From Diplonema japonicum (lineage: Eukaryota; Euglenozoa; Diplonemea; Diplonemida; Diplonemidae), in the NCBI GenBank assembly GCA_964019335.1, contig OZ025649.1, forward strand, positions 310,001 through 374,000: 64,000 nt of DNA. Reading direction: 5' to 3'. Below are positions 51,801-63,124 of this stretch, in pieces (within the stretch, counting starts at the first letter, position 1; every line of letters begins with the position of its first letter). The position numbers and the translations under genes are program-made. A model generated the notes under the pieces. The model saw only the letters and a program-made list of their open reading frames with translations, was not told where the DNA came from and did not search any database.

Positions 51801-54800
51801 ACTGCAATCTTCACTGCCGTGATTTCCGGCAAAGACCTGAACGTTGCCAGAGACACGGCCCATCAGTACCGCAAGCTCGGTTTGGGCGAGACACAGCAAA
51901 ACATCATCAACCTAGCGTTCATCTACGCCGTGGTCTGGGGCGTTGGGGGGAACCTCACTGCTGCCTCACAAGAGCTGTTTGATGGCCACATGAAGGAGGA
52001 CTTGCAAGGGGTGCTGGTCTGCAACGGGTGCTCGTTGTACGATCAATACCCCGACCTTACTCAGCTGCGGATGGTGAAGTGGGAGGAAAGGGTGTTGAAT
52101 AGCTACGCGAGCATTAAGAAGCAAGTCGTGCCTGTTATGGACACTGTGAAGTACAGCCATCTCACAAAACTGCTTGTCATGTCTGGTAGACCAGTCCTTG
52201 TGAACGGTGCAGTAGGGGTGGGTAAAACAACAATGGTGTCCAGTGCATTGGAAGGAACAGGCCTGGTCCTACCAGTGTTGATCACACCGTCAACATCCGC
52301 ACACAAAGTGCGCGACATATTGGAATCTTCTTTAAAAGCTGGTCCAAAGCACCTGATGTCCCGAGGTGACACCGCCGTGGTTCTACTTGTTGATGATGTG
52401 AACATGGCAGACCCGGGGGCCACCACACCTTCTCATTACGAACTACTCCGACAGCTCATTACATATAAAGGTTTGCACACTAAGAAGAAGTTGGAATGGA
52501 AGGAAGTCAAGCACTTAATCGTCGCTGCCGTTGGGTGCAGCCAGACATCAATAGACAGAGTCCCACAAAGGGCTGCACGACTGTTCACGAACATTACATA
52601 TGTGCATCCCTCTGAGGAGTGCATGCGGGGTATAGTAAGGATGTTGCTGAATAAGCTATTCGTTGAACGAGGCTTTGTGAAGGAAGTGACTGACCTGACA
52701 AAGCCGATGGCCCACGGGATGGTGGAAGTGCTGATAGGCATGTGCGACACATTCCAGAAGAGCTTCCTGAAGCCCTACTACGCGTTCTCCTTGCATGATC
52801 TGAAAGCAGTTGTCGCAGGGATATCGCAAGCTGTACCGAGGACCTGCGGGTCCTCACGGACTGCCACGCTGCTATGGATCCATGAAGTGACCCGCTGCTT
52901 CTGTGACAAGTTGTCCACACCGGAAGACAAGGAGAGCTTCACGACAGTCTTGATGAGTGCTTTGAAAAGGTACTTCCCACATGGATCATGGAAGCCGGAT
53001 ATCTTCACTTCGGAGTGGCCGCTGCTGTTCGGTGACTTCCTGAGACCTGATGCACAGAAGGAAGACCGTGTGTATGAGGTGATCAAGGAAGGGTGGCAGC
53101 TCCCTGTCCTTTTCGAGTACTACACGAACGAGCTGTATGATACGAGCATAAACGTGATCTTCTTCAAAGAGGCGTGTGTGCACCTCACGAGAATGCTTCG
53201 CACTATGAGGCAGCCAGGCGTCATTTCGTTGTTCATTGGTCACAAAGGCACGGGGAAGCAGCTCCTGACGCGCATTGCCGCTATTATCCACGAGTACGAC
53301 TACTTCAGTCTGGTGGAGAACAAGCCGTATTCTGTAGAGGCTTTTCACACCGATTTAATTCAGATCTATGATACAGCGGCGCTGCAGGGCCAGCACATCG
53401 TACTGATGCTGACCGACTCACAGGTCGAAACGAAAGGCATCTTGGAAGAGATCAGTTACCTGCTGTGTGGCTATGAGATTCCCAACGTGTTTTCATTGGA
53501 GGAGATTGCTAAGAGGACGACCGCCTTTATGGGTATCGCAAACATAGATGACGATGTCTCCCAAGAAGAGGTGTGGGCTCAGTACATGCAACTGGTGCGC
53601 GAGAGGGTGCACATCACGCTCTGTCTGACACCAGGTGAGACGTTTTCTCAAATGTGCCGTGACTTCCCTTCTCTGACGTCTTGCTGCGCCATTGACTGGC
53701 ACCTTGACTGGCCCGCGCAGGCCCTGCAGCACATCGCTTCGAAACTTATCCAAGACCTGGAACCCACCGCCACAGATACTCTCAGCAAGGATTGTGCTTT
53801 GGCACATCAATCCGCGGTAGAAATCTGCCAATTGTATACACAGGAACGCAGGGAAGAGGCACCAGTCGCGCCGTGTGCTTACTTTGAGTTCTTGAACCTC
53901 TTCACAGCGGTCCATTCGGATCGAAAGAGATTGTTGGTCGTGAAGCGCGAAAAGATCCACAACGGGCTTAAAAAGATCATTGAGGCCAACGATGTCATGA
54001 AAACCATTGACGGTACGATATTTAGCGCCACAGAGATGCACAGGGAAAGTAAAGAAAAAGCAGAGAACTTGATGCACGAGGTAGAAACACGATCTCTCGA
54101 GCTGGAGAGGACGAAAGATGTTGTGTCGGTGAAAGAAGCTTATGCTGCCGAGAAGCGCACTGCAGCGTTCGCGATACAGCAGTCGGCAAAGGCAGAGCTC
54201 GATGAGGCAATGCCGGCCATCAAAAGCGCGAACAAAGCTCTTGCAAGCCTGTCGAAGCAGGACATTCAGGAACTAAAGTCGTACTCCCTCGTCCCCAAGG
54301 CTGTGACCCAAACCATCGAGGCTGTGATGATCCTCTTGAAAGAAAAGAAACCAAATGATTGGACTGTCACACGCCAGATAATCTCGCGACCTGACTTCCT
54401 GGAAAGGCTACAGAGCTTCGACAGCGATGCCATCCAGCCTGAAGTGATTTCCAAGCTTGAGAGAGTCGTAAAGGACCCGGACTTTACACCTGACAAGGTG
54501 GGGCAGACAGGGTCATTCGCCTGCAGGTCACTGTGCATCTGGGCACACGCGGTGTACAATTACTACCATATGGAGAAGAGAGTCGCACCGAAGCGTGAAC
54601 AGCTGATTCAAGCGCAAGAGATTCTTAACGAGGCCAACGGGCACTACACCGATGCTGCAGCAGAGTTACGCACAGTGACATCCGAGCTGCTGGTGCTCAA
54701 AGCGACTTATGGTGCAGCACGCAACGAAGCGGATGAACTTGAAAGCAAAATAGTAAAATCTAAGCAACGGTTCACTGTAGCTGAGGGACTGAAAACGGCT

Positions 54801-57800
54801 TTAGAAGGGCAACAAGAGAAGTGGCAAGAAGAGTTGCAACAGATCGACATAGAGGTGAACAACACACTTAAGGCTTCGTTCTTATCGGCAGTGACCCTCA
54901 CTTACGGTAGAGGACTGACAAGGGAGTACCGCGAAGTGCTGCGGGAGAAGTGGGAAAATATTTGCCAATGGAAGGGCTCCTTTGTCCTGGCAGACCACCT
55001 GACGACCCCCAATCACCAACGAGAGTGGGTCATTGCAGGCCTCCCGTCAGACGTCACATCTTTTGAAAATGCATGCTGCGTGTGGCAGTGTTGGACCGAA
55101 AAGTGTGTGAAATGGCCTTTGGTCATTGACCCGCAGAAACGCGCCTTCTCTTGGCTCACAAAATGGCTTCCGAAAACGGAAATCTTGAAGCACCCCAACT
55201 CTGCTACATCTGCTGATGCAAAGCGTAGGTTCTACGCAAAGATCGAGCAGTGCATTGAAATAGGATTCCCCTGCATCATCACCGACGTAGGCGAGAAGCT
55301 AGACCCATACCTGGGGCCGATACTGCAAAAGAAGTACGTGGAGGAGCCGAGCGGGTCCGGGATGTATAGGATACAGATCACAGAGGACCACTCGGTGAAC
55401 TATGACTTGGATTTCAAGCTTGTTCTGTGCTGCATGGAGACGAGTCCTAAATTTAGCAATGAAGTGCACTCTTCTGTGAATGTAATCAATTTCACTGCTG
55501 TGGACGGGTCGTTGGACGATCAAGTGCTGTCCTCCATCGTGGCGTGCAAGAAGCCTGAGCTAGAGGAGTCGATGCGCCAGAACTTGACCTCCATCGCAGG
55601 GAATAAGAAGCTCCTAGCTGGCTATGAAGAACAGCTTCTTGCAGAACTCGAAAACAGCGGTCAAGACTTGCTTGCCAACTCCATGTTGATCCAGAACCTG
55701 CAGAAGCTGAAGCAAACCACCCACTACATCTCTAAACAACTTAGCGAAGCCGAAGCTGCGAAACAAGAGATCAAGAGTCTTCGGGAAGGATACAAACCCG
55801 TGGCCGACCTTGTATCTCGCGTCTACCACATTGCATCTCGCCTTCGTGTTTTGAGTCCCTTCTACGCTTTCTCTTTTGAGTTCATTATCAATATTGCCAA
55901 CAAAGCTATTCGTGCAAAGCAAGACGTGGCGCTGCAGTTATACAAATACATAACACAAGCTCTGCAGCCCAGCCACCGTCTTACCTTCGCCCTGCTCTTG
56001 GCCACCACAGTGGACCGCTTTGCTAATGAGCTCACTGAAAGCGATGTCCATCTGCTGTACAAGCTCCCTATTCTCGCAGTCGAGTTTTCGCAGCTCCCCG
56101 TAAGGCCTCCGTGGATAACTGCAGAAGTGTGGGGGCTTCTGAACGTGTTGCAGGTATACCGCAGTCTTTGATATCTTTTATACTTACACAGAAACACGAT
56201 TCGGTCGGGAATCTCGCCCGCCTGTGTCGGCACATCATTAGCAACTCCGACGAGTGGATGGCGGTATGCTTTCTTTACTTCCTCTTAACATTTCAATCTC
56301 ACAGTGGGCGTCTGCGGGTATTGTGAACCCCCCGCCTTTGAAGGGTATCAGCGCGTACCAAACATTCTTAATCTCGCACTGTTTCGGCCAAGGTACTGTG
56401 GCGGCTGGATGGGCATATGTGAAAACGGTGCTTGGTGAGGAGTATGCTAGCTCCGAAGGTGAGGCATTGAAGAAAGTCGTGACCGAATGTGGCCCTCGCA
56501 TGCCTGTGCTGTTTGTCATCAGCAGCAACGTGGACCCCCTTTCTGCGGTGATGCGCTTGGCCGAGGAGTGCGGTATAGAGAATGTGCAGGAGATATCCGC
56601 GGGTGTGGGTGTCTCGTCCTTGATTAAAACCGCCGCTCAGACCAACACATGGCTCTTCATACACAATGTACACCTCCTGGACACTTTCCAATTCTTCCAA
56701 CAATTGGCCGACTCTGAAACGGAAGCCAGCAGTCAATTCCGCCTGTTCCTCACCACGCAGTCTTCCCAGGACCTCCCTGTGCACCTTATCGAGCAATCTG
56801 TGAAGTACAGCTTCTCTTCGGAAACTGGAATTAAGTCCACCATGCAACGAGAGTTCTGGGAGCGCGTCATCCCTGTGGTGGATGATGAGTACAGTTACCT
56901 GACCTTGCACAAAACGCTTGTCTTTTCGCTGTGCGCTTTCCATGCTGTGGTGGTGGAGCGGTGCAAGTACGGGTCCCTCGGCTGGTCGTCAGGAGTAACT
57001 TTCGACGACAGCGACTTGTCCACTTCACTTGCGCAGATCGAGCTGCTCTTCGAACGGGCTTCGGGGTCAATGGACTGGCATGCAGTGACCTACATCGTGG
57101 GGCACATTAACTACGGCGGCAGAACAGGTGACCCTTCCGATCTCAATGTCATCACGAGTCTGGCACAGCAGTTCATCAGCAAGGCACAGCTCGGCCTCAA
57201 CCCCTTGAAGGTAGAGGACAACACGTATGCAGAGCCTCCCCCGTGTGACTACGTGGCACACGACAGCATGAATTGCACCGGTTTGTCGGAAGAAGCATTC
57301 ATAGAACGAAAGAAGATGGAGTCACGGGTGTTCTTAGAATCTGTACCCTGTGTGCTGCAAGGCTTGGGGAAGCGTGCCCCTACGGTGGATGGTGCAGAGG
57401 TTATGAAGATCTGCGAGACGATCGCCAAGGGGCTGCCTGCGACCTTCGACGTAGCGAAGGCGGAGACGAACATCGTACGGAACGAAATGACGAGGTATAA
57501 CGAACTGCTGAAACGTGTCAGAGATGACACTGAAATGGTGAAAGAAGCAGTACAAGGGACAGCGATGGTGACAAGTGCGGTACAGCGTACGATCGACAGG
57601 TTGATGAGGAACGCACTTCCGGAAGAATGGCTGCAGATGTCCTTCTGCACATTGGATGGGCTGGTCGAATGGGTAAGGGGGCTCAAGAAGAGATGCGAGT
57701 ATTTCCGAAACGGCACAAAAAGCAATGTGTATTGGATTCCGGCATATTACCAGCCTGTTGCTTTGTGTGCAGACCTGCTGCAGTCGTATGCAAGGAGGAA

Positions 57801-58152
57801 CAACGCCCCTCTGACTGATGTTGTGTTAAAGTTCTCTGTGGGAGGTCTTGGCAGCATGACAGTGACAGGACTGCGTGCTGTGGGGTGTGCATGGGATGCA
57901 TCTGTTGGTGCCTTGTCGCCTGGTGCATCGTCCGACCCCTTCCCTCCCCTCACAGTTACTGCCACTGAAGCTAGCCCTTTAGACCCAGAAGAACTCTGTG
58001 TTGTCCTCCCAGTCTATCTCCACCCAAACAGACACGTCACTACCACAAGGGGGGCAACAGTCTCCACTATGGTGTTTGAAGTAACCCTCCCATGTTCTTG
58101 CCTCCCTGAAAAGCTGATTCTAGCAGGTGCTGCTCTCGTCGCTGAGCAGTAA
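45837..58152 (+). CDS. Axonemal dynein heavy chain, inner-arm single-headed type
   Basis: Three exons: 45837-56153, 56192-56263 and 56305-58152, giving 4,078 residues. The introns (38 and 41 nt, phase 0) are near the 3' end. Six-AAA motor with P-loops: AAA1 GPAGTGKT (1517-1524), AAA2 GQTGCGKT (1793-1800), AAA3 GAVGVGKT (2124-2131), and AAA4 GHKGTGKQ (2468-2475), where Gln ends the loop as is usual for AAA4. AAA1 Walker B reads WCCMDEINRI. The stalk and microtubule-binding region lies about 2700-3010 between charged coiled coils. Length near 4,080 and the short Pro/Arg-rich N-terminus fit the DNAH3/7/12 group of inner-arm dyneins rather than outer-arm or cytoplasmic chains. It implies a motile flagellum. 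Confidence 0.93.
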
Positions 58153-58378
58153 TACTTTTTTTTTTTTTTTTTATTTCCCCTAAAACTTTGTGGGTGTCAA
58201 TTCTCCTTGTTTTTTTTTTTTTTTTTTTTTTTTTTTTTGTGTTTATTTCCGCTGACTGAATAAGTTTGCTCTTTCAAGTGCTTTCTGCTTCTTTTTTCTC
58301 TCTTTTTTTTTCTTTTTTTTTCTTTTTTTTTCTGCGCCACGTGCGGGTTTTCTTTGTGCCACTTTTGCGATTTCTTCT

Positions 58379-58412
<34 letters not shown>

Positions 58413-58782
58413 CTACTGTCCGTATTCCAATTTGTAAAGGGTATTTCTTTTTTAAAAAAAAAAAGGGGGAAAGAAAAAAAAAAAAAAAGGCGCTCATTCC
58501 AGATCATGGAGAAAAAAAAAGAAAAAAAAAAAAAAAAGCAGATGGGTGAAAACAAAAAGGTAATTCCCCCCCCCACCTTTTTTTTTCTCTCTCTCTTTTT
58601 TTTCTTTCTTTTAGAAAAAAGGTTTATACTTAGTAATTGTGTTTAGTTTTTTTTCTTTTTCTTTTTTATCTTACTAGATCCCCTCCAGCCCCCATCCCCC
58701 ACCTTTTTACTTGAAAAGGGAAGTTTTATTTTATTTTTTTTCTCTCAAAAAAAAAAAAAAAAAAAAAAAAAGGACAAAAACC
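58153..58782. other. Homopolymer-rich spacer
   Basis: Long T-runs (for example 58211-58238 and 58380-58412) and A-runs. ATCTTACTAG ends at 58678 and is a possible acceptor for the MECR transcript. A run of 25 A (58747-58771) precedes the ATG at 58783. No gene seen. Confidence 0.6.
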
Positions 58783-59401
58783 ATGAAGAAAACAGCACTC
58801 CTGAGGGTGAATGGGTGGAGGTATGCGAAGTGCGGGCCTCCTGGTGAAGTATTGAAGTCAGAGACGTGGGCCGGCGCGACTGTTGGGGAAAGTGATGTAA
58901 AGGTAAAGATGTCGGGCGTGCCTGTCCTAAAGCAGGACGTGGACATGCTAATGGGCACATACGGTGGGTACAAGGCAGAAAACACAGGAAACAGCCCAGT
59001 AGCAGGAACTGAAGGCTGGGGGATGGTTGTGGAGGCAGGCCCGAAGGCCTCTGTCTCTAAAGGCAGCAAAGTTGCCATCACCACCCAGAACGTAGGGACA
59101 TGGGCCTCCGAAGTTACCACCAGTGACGCCAACATCACCGACGTGACAGGACTCAAGATATCTAACGAGAACCTTGCGCTCCTCTCTGTTTACTCCTCAG
59201 CTGTTCTACTTGCATCGGAATACGGTGATGTTAGAAACGCAACATGCTGGGTCCTTGGTGCAGAAACTCCCGTCGGCCAGGCCCTCGCCCCTCTCCTCCA
59301 GTCCAAGGGCGCCACCGTCACTGCTCTCAAACAAGGCGAGAAACAACCGCAAGGATCTCCCAAGTATGCGTGGAACAGTGAAAAAATATATAATTTTCTT
59401 T

Positions 59402-59444
<43 letters not shown>

Positions 59445-59894
59445 AGATTCATCTTCAATGCCGTAGGAGGGGAAGACCTCCGTGCAGCCACCGACGCCGC
59501 TGCTGAGGGGTATGTTAAACTTAAAAAAAAAAAAAAAAAAATACAGTTGCACTGTTGTGACATGGGATAATATTTCCAAGCAGAGGATGGACATTGCGGG
59601 CACCAAAGCTGTCATGAGTGGGATGCAGATTAGATCCTTCTGGTGTGTGCTTGATATAAGGAAGGGGGGGGGGGGGGGGAGAATTTAAAAAAGAATAAAA
59701 TAAAATAAAAAATCGACAGGTTTAACAGATGGCTTCAGCAATCCACTCCCGCTCAGCGCACCGCTCTTTTCGAAGAGGCAGCAGCTCTTTCCCAATCCAC
59801 TACTGTGGCGCAGGCTCCTCACAACTTCTCTAACTTTGCCGCCGCCTTCGACTCCGTATACGTTTCTCCCGCTGTGCCTGTTGTCTCTTTTTAA
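58783..59894 (+). CDS. MECR: Trans-2-enoyl-CoA/ACP reductase, MECR-like
   Basis: Four exons: 58783-59363, 59447-59509, 59547-59642 and 59720-59894, giving 304 residues. Introns are 83 nt (with 40 A), 37 nt and 77 nt (with a G-run), all phase 2. The joined protein follows the medium-chain reductase order: 'SDVKVKMSGVPV', 'GYKAENTGNSPVAGTEGWG', 'GAETPVGQALAPLL' (NADPH fold), 'FIFNAVGGED', 'CTVVTWDN' and 'MQIRSFWFNRWLQQ', close to MECR/Etr1. MECR does the last step of mitochondrial fatty-acid synthesis, reducing enoyl-ACP with NADPH. It lacks zinc-site cysteines, as expected. No clear targeting presequence, and it is shorter than animal MECR, so location is inferred. Confidence 0.85.
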
Positions 59895-60167
59895 GCCCGT
59901 AGCGCGATTTCTCTTGATCTGTAGAGGGCATCATGTACAAAAAAAAAGGGGGGGAAGAAGGGGGGTGACAAAAGTGTGTGTTTTTTTTTTTCTTCTTCCA
60001 ATTTTCGGGGACTAGTGTGTTAGTTAAGGCTATTATTTACCACCACGATATTTTTTTTGACGTCCTCCCCCCCCCCCCCCGCCCGCCTTCACGTTTTTTT
60101 ATATCCCCCATATTTTCTTCTTTTTTTTTTGTTTCGTAAGTTTGTCGTGAGGCGCAGCCTCAAGCAC

Positions 60168-60172
60168 CACAG
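60168..60172 (+). promoter_or_regulatory. Candidate spliced-leader acceptor (CAAGCACCACAG)
   Basis: AC-rich acceptor-like site 11 bases before the ATG at 60184. The 289-base spacer before it holds T, C and A runs only. Confidence 0.45.
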
Positions 60173-60183
60173 GCCCATGTCCT

Positions 60184-61566
60184 ATGCATAGCACGTTGCA
60201 AGCAGGCCGCCTTCTCACGCATGATGATCTTGTCGGGCGCGAAACGCGCTACGTGTCTCCTTTTCCTTACGAGCTGCCGGACTACGACCCCTTACGACAA
60301 ATAAAAAAGCGAGACAGCCGAAGACAGGTGACACGAGGACCAACGTCATCACCGCACCATGCCATGCGCCAGCAGAGTAGGAGCCGTGAGATCGCCACCT
60401 GCTCTGTACCTCCTTCTGAAAGGTCAACTACCGTAGCAAGTGATGTGCTGTCCGTGCATGCATGTGCCCTGCGTAGTGAGATACAGCCGAGGAGAGGTGT
60501 ATCCTTAGAACGACTGGAAAGCTCTATTCTCAGCGCTGCAGTAAATAACATGCCGCAGGTGCGCCGCCCCTCTTCTCAAAGCAACCCTCCTTCGTGCACG
60601 GCGGCTTCCGATGACCCTCGGCCACCGTCACGCACTGCCTCTGTGTGCGAGAAACCGTCTTCACGTGCTGCTAGCGACGTTGCATTACCTTCACCCGCAA
60701 GCTCCATACATCCAACACCGCGAAGCGAAGGATCCGGAATGCAGCCACTATTGCGGAGCACCCCGCCACCTAGTTCAGTAAGTACAGGCACATCTACTTC
60801 CAAACTCAGCAAGCACAGGCCCACCACGCTGCAAAGTGGGCAATCGTGTTCTAGCCCGCAGAGTGGGGTGCGGCGGTTTTCTGTAAACTACCCCGAGCAC
60901 AGTGACGTGTCGTGCACGGCAGGTAGTGTGCAGCATCGTACTCTTGTGTCACACGGCGACCAACAATCAAGCACCCCATCCCCATGCCCATCCCCTTCAG
61001 AGGCCGTAGTGCCACAGACAAGTGTGCGGCATTCAAACCCGCAAAGTGCGGCGAGCGATCTATCGCATGCTAGCAACGCACAGCGAGGTAATGCACGGCA
61101 TGCTGGGAGTTGTTCACGCTCTGCACAGCATCTCAGCTTGCAGAGTAGCTTGTCACTGCCGTCCTGTAATGATGTCCCCAAACCACAAAGTAGTTCCACA
61201 GCGAGTGCACCGCCGAACACGTCTGTGCGTGGAGAAGTGCTCTTTTCGGGCATGTCCAGCACCCTTGGCAATGACGCGTCACGCCAGTTAGGACACAACA
61301 GACAGTGCGAGAGCAGTGACTACATTTACCCTTACTGGTTGGTACGGGAAAAGGACATGCAGATCGAGCGGCTGGAGGCGACGCTTCGCGAGAAAGAAGC
61401 AGTCATACGGCAGCTGCGGAAGGGGACGCCCAGAAGCAATGCGGTGCAGCTGGTGCCAAAGACAACAACAAGAGGCCCCTCTAGCTGGGTAGTTGGGCAC
61501 TTGGTGACGCACGAGGTGCTGCGCGACCCATGTGCCGCGCACAAACGGGCGTTCAGATGTACGTAG
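60184..61566 (+). CDS. Ser/Pro/Thr-rich disordered protein
   Basis: 460 residues, single exon. A short N-terminal motif region (ETRYVSPFPYELPDYDPLRQ) is followed by about 320 residues rich in Ser, Pro, Thr, Gln and Arg with no fold expected. Near 380-420 there is one coiled coil (REKDMQIERLEATLREKEAV) and the end is mixed. SQS, SSP and NPQS-like words recur but not as a regular repeat. Possibly a scaffold or phosphoprotein. Family not recognised. Confidence 0.7.
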   Translation: MHSTLQAGRLLTHDDLVGRETRYVSPFPYELPDYDPLRQIKKRDSRRQVTRGPTSSPHHAMRQQSRSREIATCSVPPSERSTTVASDVLSVHACALRSEIQPRRGVSLERLESSILSAAVNNMPQVRRPSSQSNPPSCTAASDDPRPPSRTASVCEKPSSRAASDVALPSPASSIHPTPRSEGSGMQPLLRSTPPPSSVSTGTSTSKLSKHRPTTLQSGQSCSSPQSGVRRFSVNYPEHSDVSCTAGSVQHRTLVSHGDQQSSTPSPCPSPSEAVVPQTSVRHSNPQSAASDLSHASNAQRGNARHAGSCSRSAQHLSLQSSLSLPSCNDVPKPQSSSTASAPPNTSVRGEVLFSGMSSTLGNDASRQLGHNRQCESSDYIYPYWLVREKDMQIERLEATLREKEAVIRQLRKGTPRSNAVQLVPKTTTRGPSSWVVGHLVTHEVLRDPCAAHKRAFRCT

Positions 61567-61647
61567 AGCACAGTACAGTTAGATCTCTATTTCCCCTTCC
61601 CTCCGATTTTCTCATTAAAGTACCTTTTCCCAGACCAAAGATATATA

Positions 61648-62676
61648 ATGTTGCGCAGGGCGTGTTTGTTCGGCCAGCTGAGGCATGCTGCGGAGAGTGC
61701 AAAGACAGTTGCTAGTTTGGAAAGCTCTTTGTTCGTAACAGCCAAGAAGATAGAGAAGGAGAAGACACCCATGAGGCTAGCACAGCACCCGAGTGGGAAG
61801 ATTGCGAAGTTCGACCAAGCGATCCACATGTACAGCTTAAACAAGAAGAGGCTGAACAGTGTGACGTCGCTGCTAAGGTCACCGCTCATGAGGGACGGGG
61901 AGGTGGTGTCTCCGGTGACGCACCCTTTCGATGTGAACGGTGTGGCGCAGAAGGTGGCGAAGATGCAGGGGAAGACAGTGCAGGAGGTGAAGCAGGAATG
62001 GAGGGACATCGCAGACTTCGGGACAAGGTTCCACGCGTTCGTGAACGAAACACTGACAGGCGAACCCGTCGTTACCGGAGAGGCGTGGTCGGAGGAGGAC
62101 AAACGCGGCGACATGGAGCAAAGGTACCAAAAAGCCTTTGTGGAATACTATGAACTTCTAAAGGAATTCGGATACAACCTGCACGTGAACGGCAGCGAGA
62201 TGATCGTGTTCTCGCCAAAGACAATGTTGGCAGGGACAATCGACTGCCTACTGGAGTGCCCTAAGGGAAACGAAGCGGAACCAAGACCGCATTACCTACT
62301 AGTAGACTGGAAGACGAACAAGGCAAAAATGAGGGGGCAGACAGTATTCCCTGGAAGCCCCGAAACCTTGAACTGGCCGTGCGAAGATATCCCAGCCGTG
62401 AAACTCGCTGACTATCAGCTGCAAACTAATTGTTATAGGCATCTTCTCGAGACGGAGGGCTACGTTGACCCTGAAATGCCTATTCTCATGGTGGTGGTTC
62501 AATTCTTCACCGCTCCTAATGGAGAGGTTGAGGTCGATGGGATAAAAGTGGATAGAATTGATGTCGCTGAGCTAATCGCCTCGTTTGAAGCGTACAATCG
62601 CTCTGTGGTGGCAAAGAAGAAGAAAGAAAACACGAAGAGCGTACCGAAAAGCCCTAAGAAATTGCCTTTTGGTTAA
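61648..62676 (+). CDS. PD-(D/E)XK exonuclease, MGME1-like, mitochondrial
   Basis: 342 residues, single exon. The N-terminus MLRRACLFGQLRHAAESAKT is Arg-rich and acid-free, as in a mitochondrial presequence. The nuclease core shows 'MLAGTIDCLLE' (Asp199), then VDWKTNK (Asp220, Lys222), the D-x(n)-D-x-K signature, followed by a helix with YQLQTNCYRHLLE, matching the Q-x-x-x-Y of RecB/MGME1-type nucleases. An upstream helix 'FGTRFHAFVNE' also fits. MGME1 trims single-stranded flaps during mitochondrial DNA replication. Lys-rich C-terminal tail. A CCCAG acceptor-like site ends at 61633. Nuclease fold is well supported; the MGME1 role is inferred from motifs plus leader. Confidence 0.8.
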   Translation: MLRRACLFGQLRHAAESAKTVASLESSLFVTAKKIEKEKTPMRLAQHPSGKIAKFDQAIHMYSLNKKRLNSVTSLLRSPLMRDGEVVSPVTHPFDVNGVAQKVAKMQGKTVQEVKQEWRDIADFGTRFHAFVNETLTGEPVVTGEAWSEEDKRGDMEQRYQKAFVEYYELLKEFGYNLHVNGSEMIVFSPKTMLAGTIDCLLECPKGNEAEPRPHYLLVDWKTNKAKMRGQTVFPGSPETLNWPCEDIPAVKLADYQLQTNCYRHLLETEGYVDPEMPILMVVVQFFTAPNGEVEVDGIKVDRIDVAELIASFEAYNRSVVAKKKKENTKSVPKSPKKLPFG

Positions 62677-62915
62677 AAAGATTTTTCTTTTGTTTTTTTT
62701 TTTCTTTTTTCCCGCGTCTTTTTTGAGACGCTTATTTTTTTTTCTTCTTATTCTCAAAATGCTTAGATTTTTTTCCCTATATTTATACCCCTCATTTATT
62801 TTAGTAGAAAAAAAAAAAAGAAGAAAAAAAGAGGCGATGTGTGACGCAAAAAAATAGTTAAAAGCAGACATTAAGAAGGGTAAAAAAAAAAACTGTCGAT
62901 TATTATTTTTTTCCT

Positions 62916-62951
<36 letters not shown>

Positions 62952-63124
62952 AGGATCCCCCTGTTCTCATAGATTTTCAATATTCCTCTTCCCTTCTGTT
63001 TGATAATGTGCTTTTTTTTTTTTTTAATTATTATTTCCCCCCTTTTTTCACCCTGTCTCAAAGTATTTTTTTTACGTTCAGGTGGTCAGGGGTCACAAAA
63101 AAAAAAAAAAAAGAAAAGAAAAAA
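62677..63124. other. Spacer with small hairpin
   Basis: T and A runs. A 6-bp hairpin GCGTCT-TTTTTG-AGACGC lies at 62714-62731, 37 bases after the nuclease stop. TTTTTTTACGTTCAG ends at 63081 and is the likely acceptor for the next transcript; a 16-A run follows. Confidence 0.6.

Noticed and set aside
58711-58782. Upstream start for MECR
   Set aside because: It adds only homopolymer-coded Lys and Phe; the ATG at 58783 begins directly with the conserved reductase fold.
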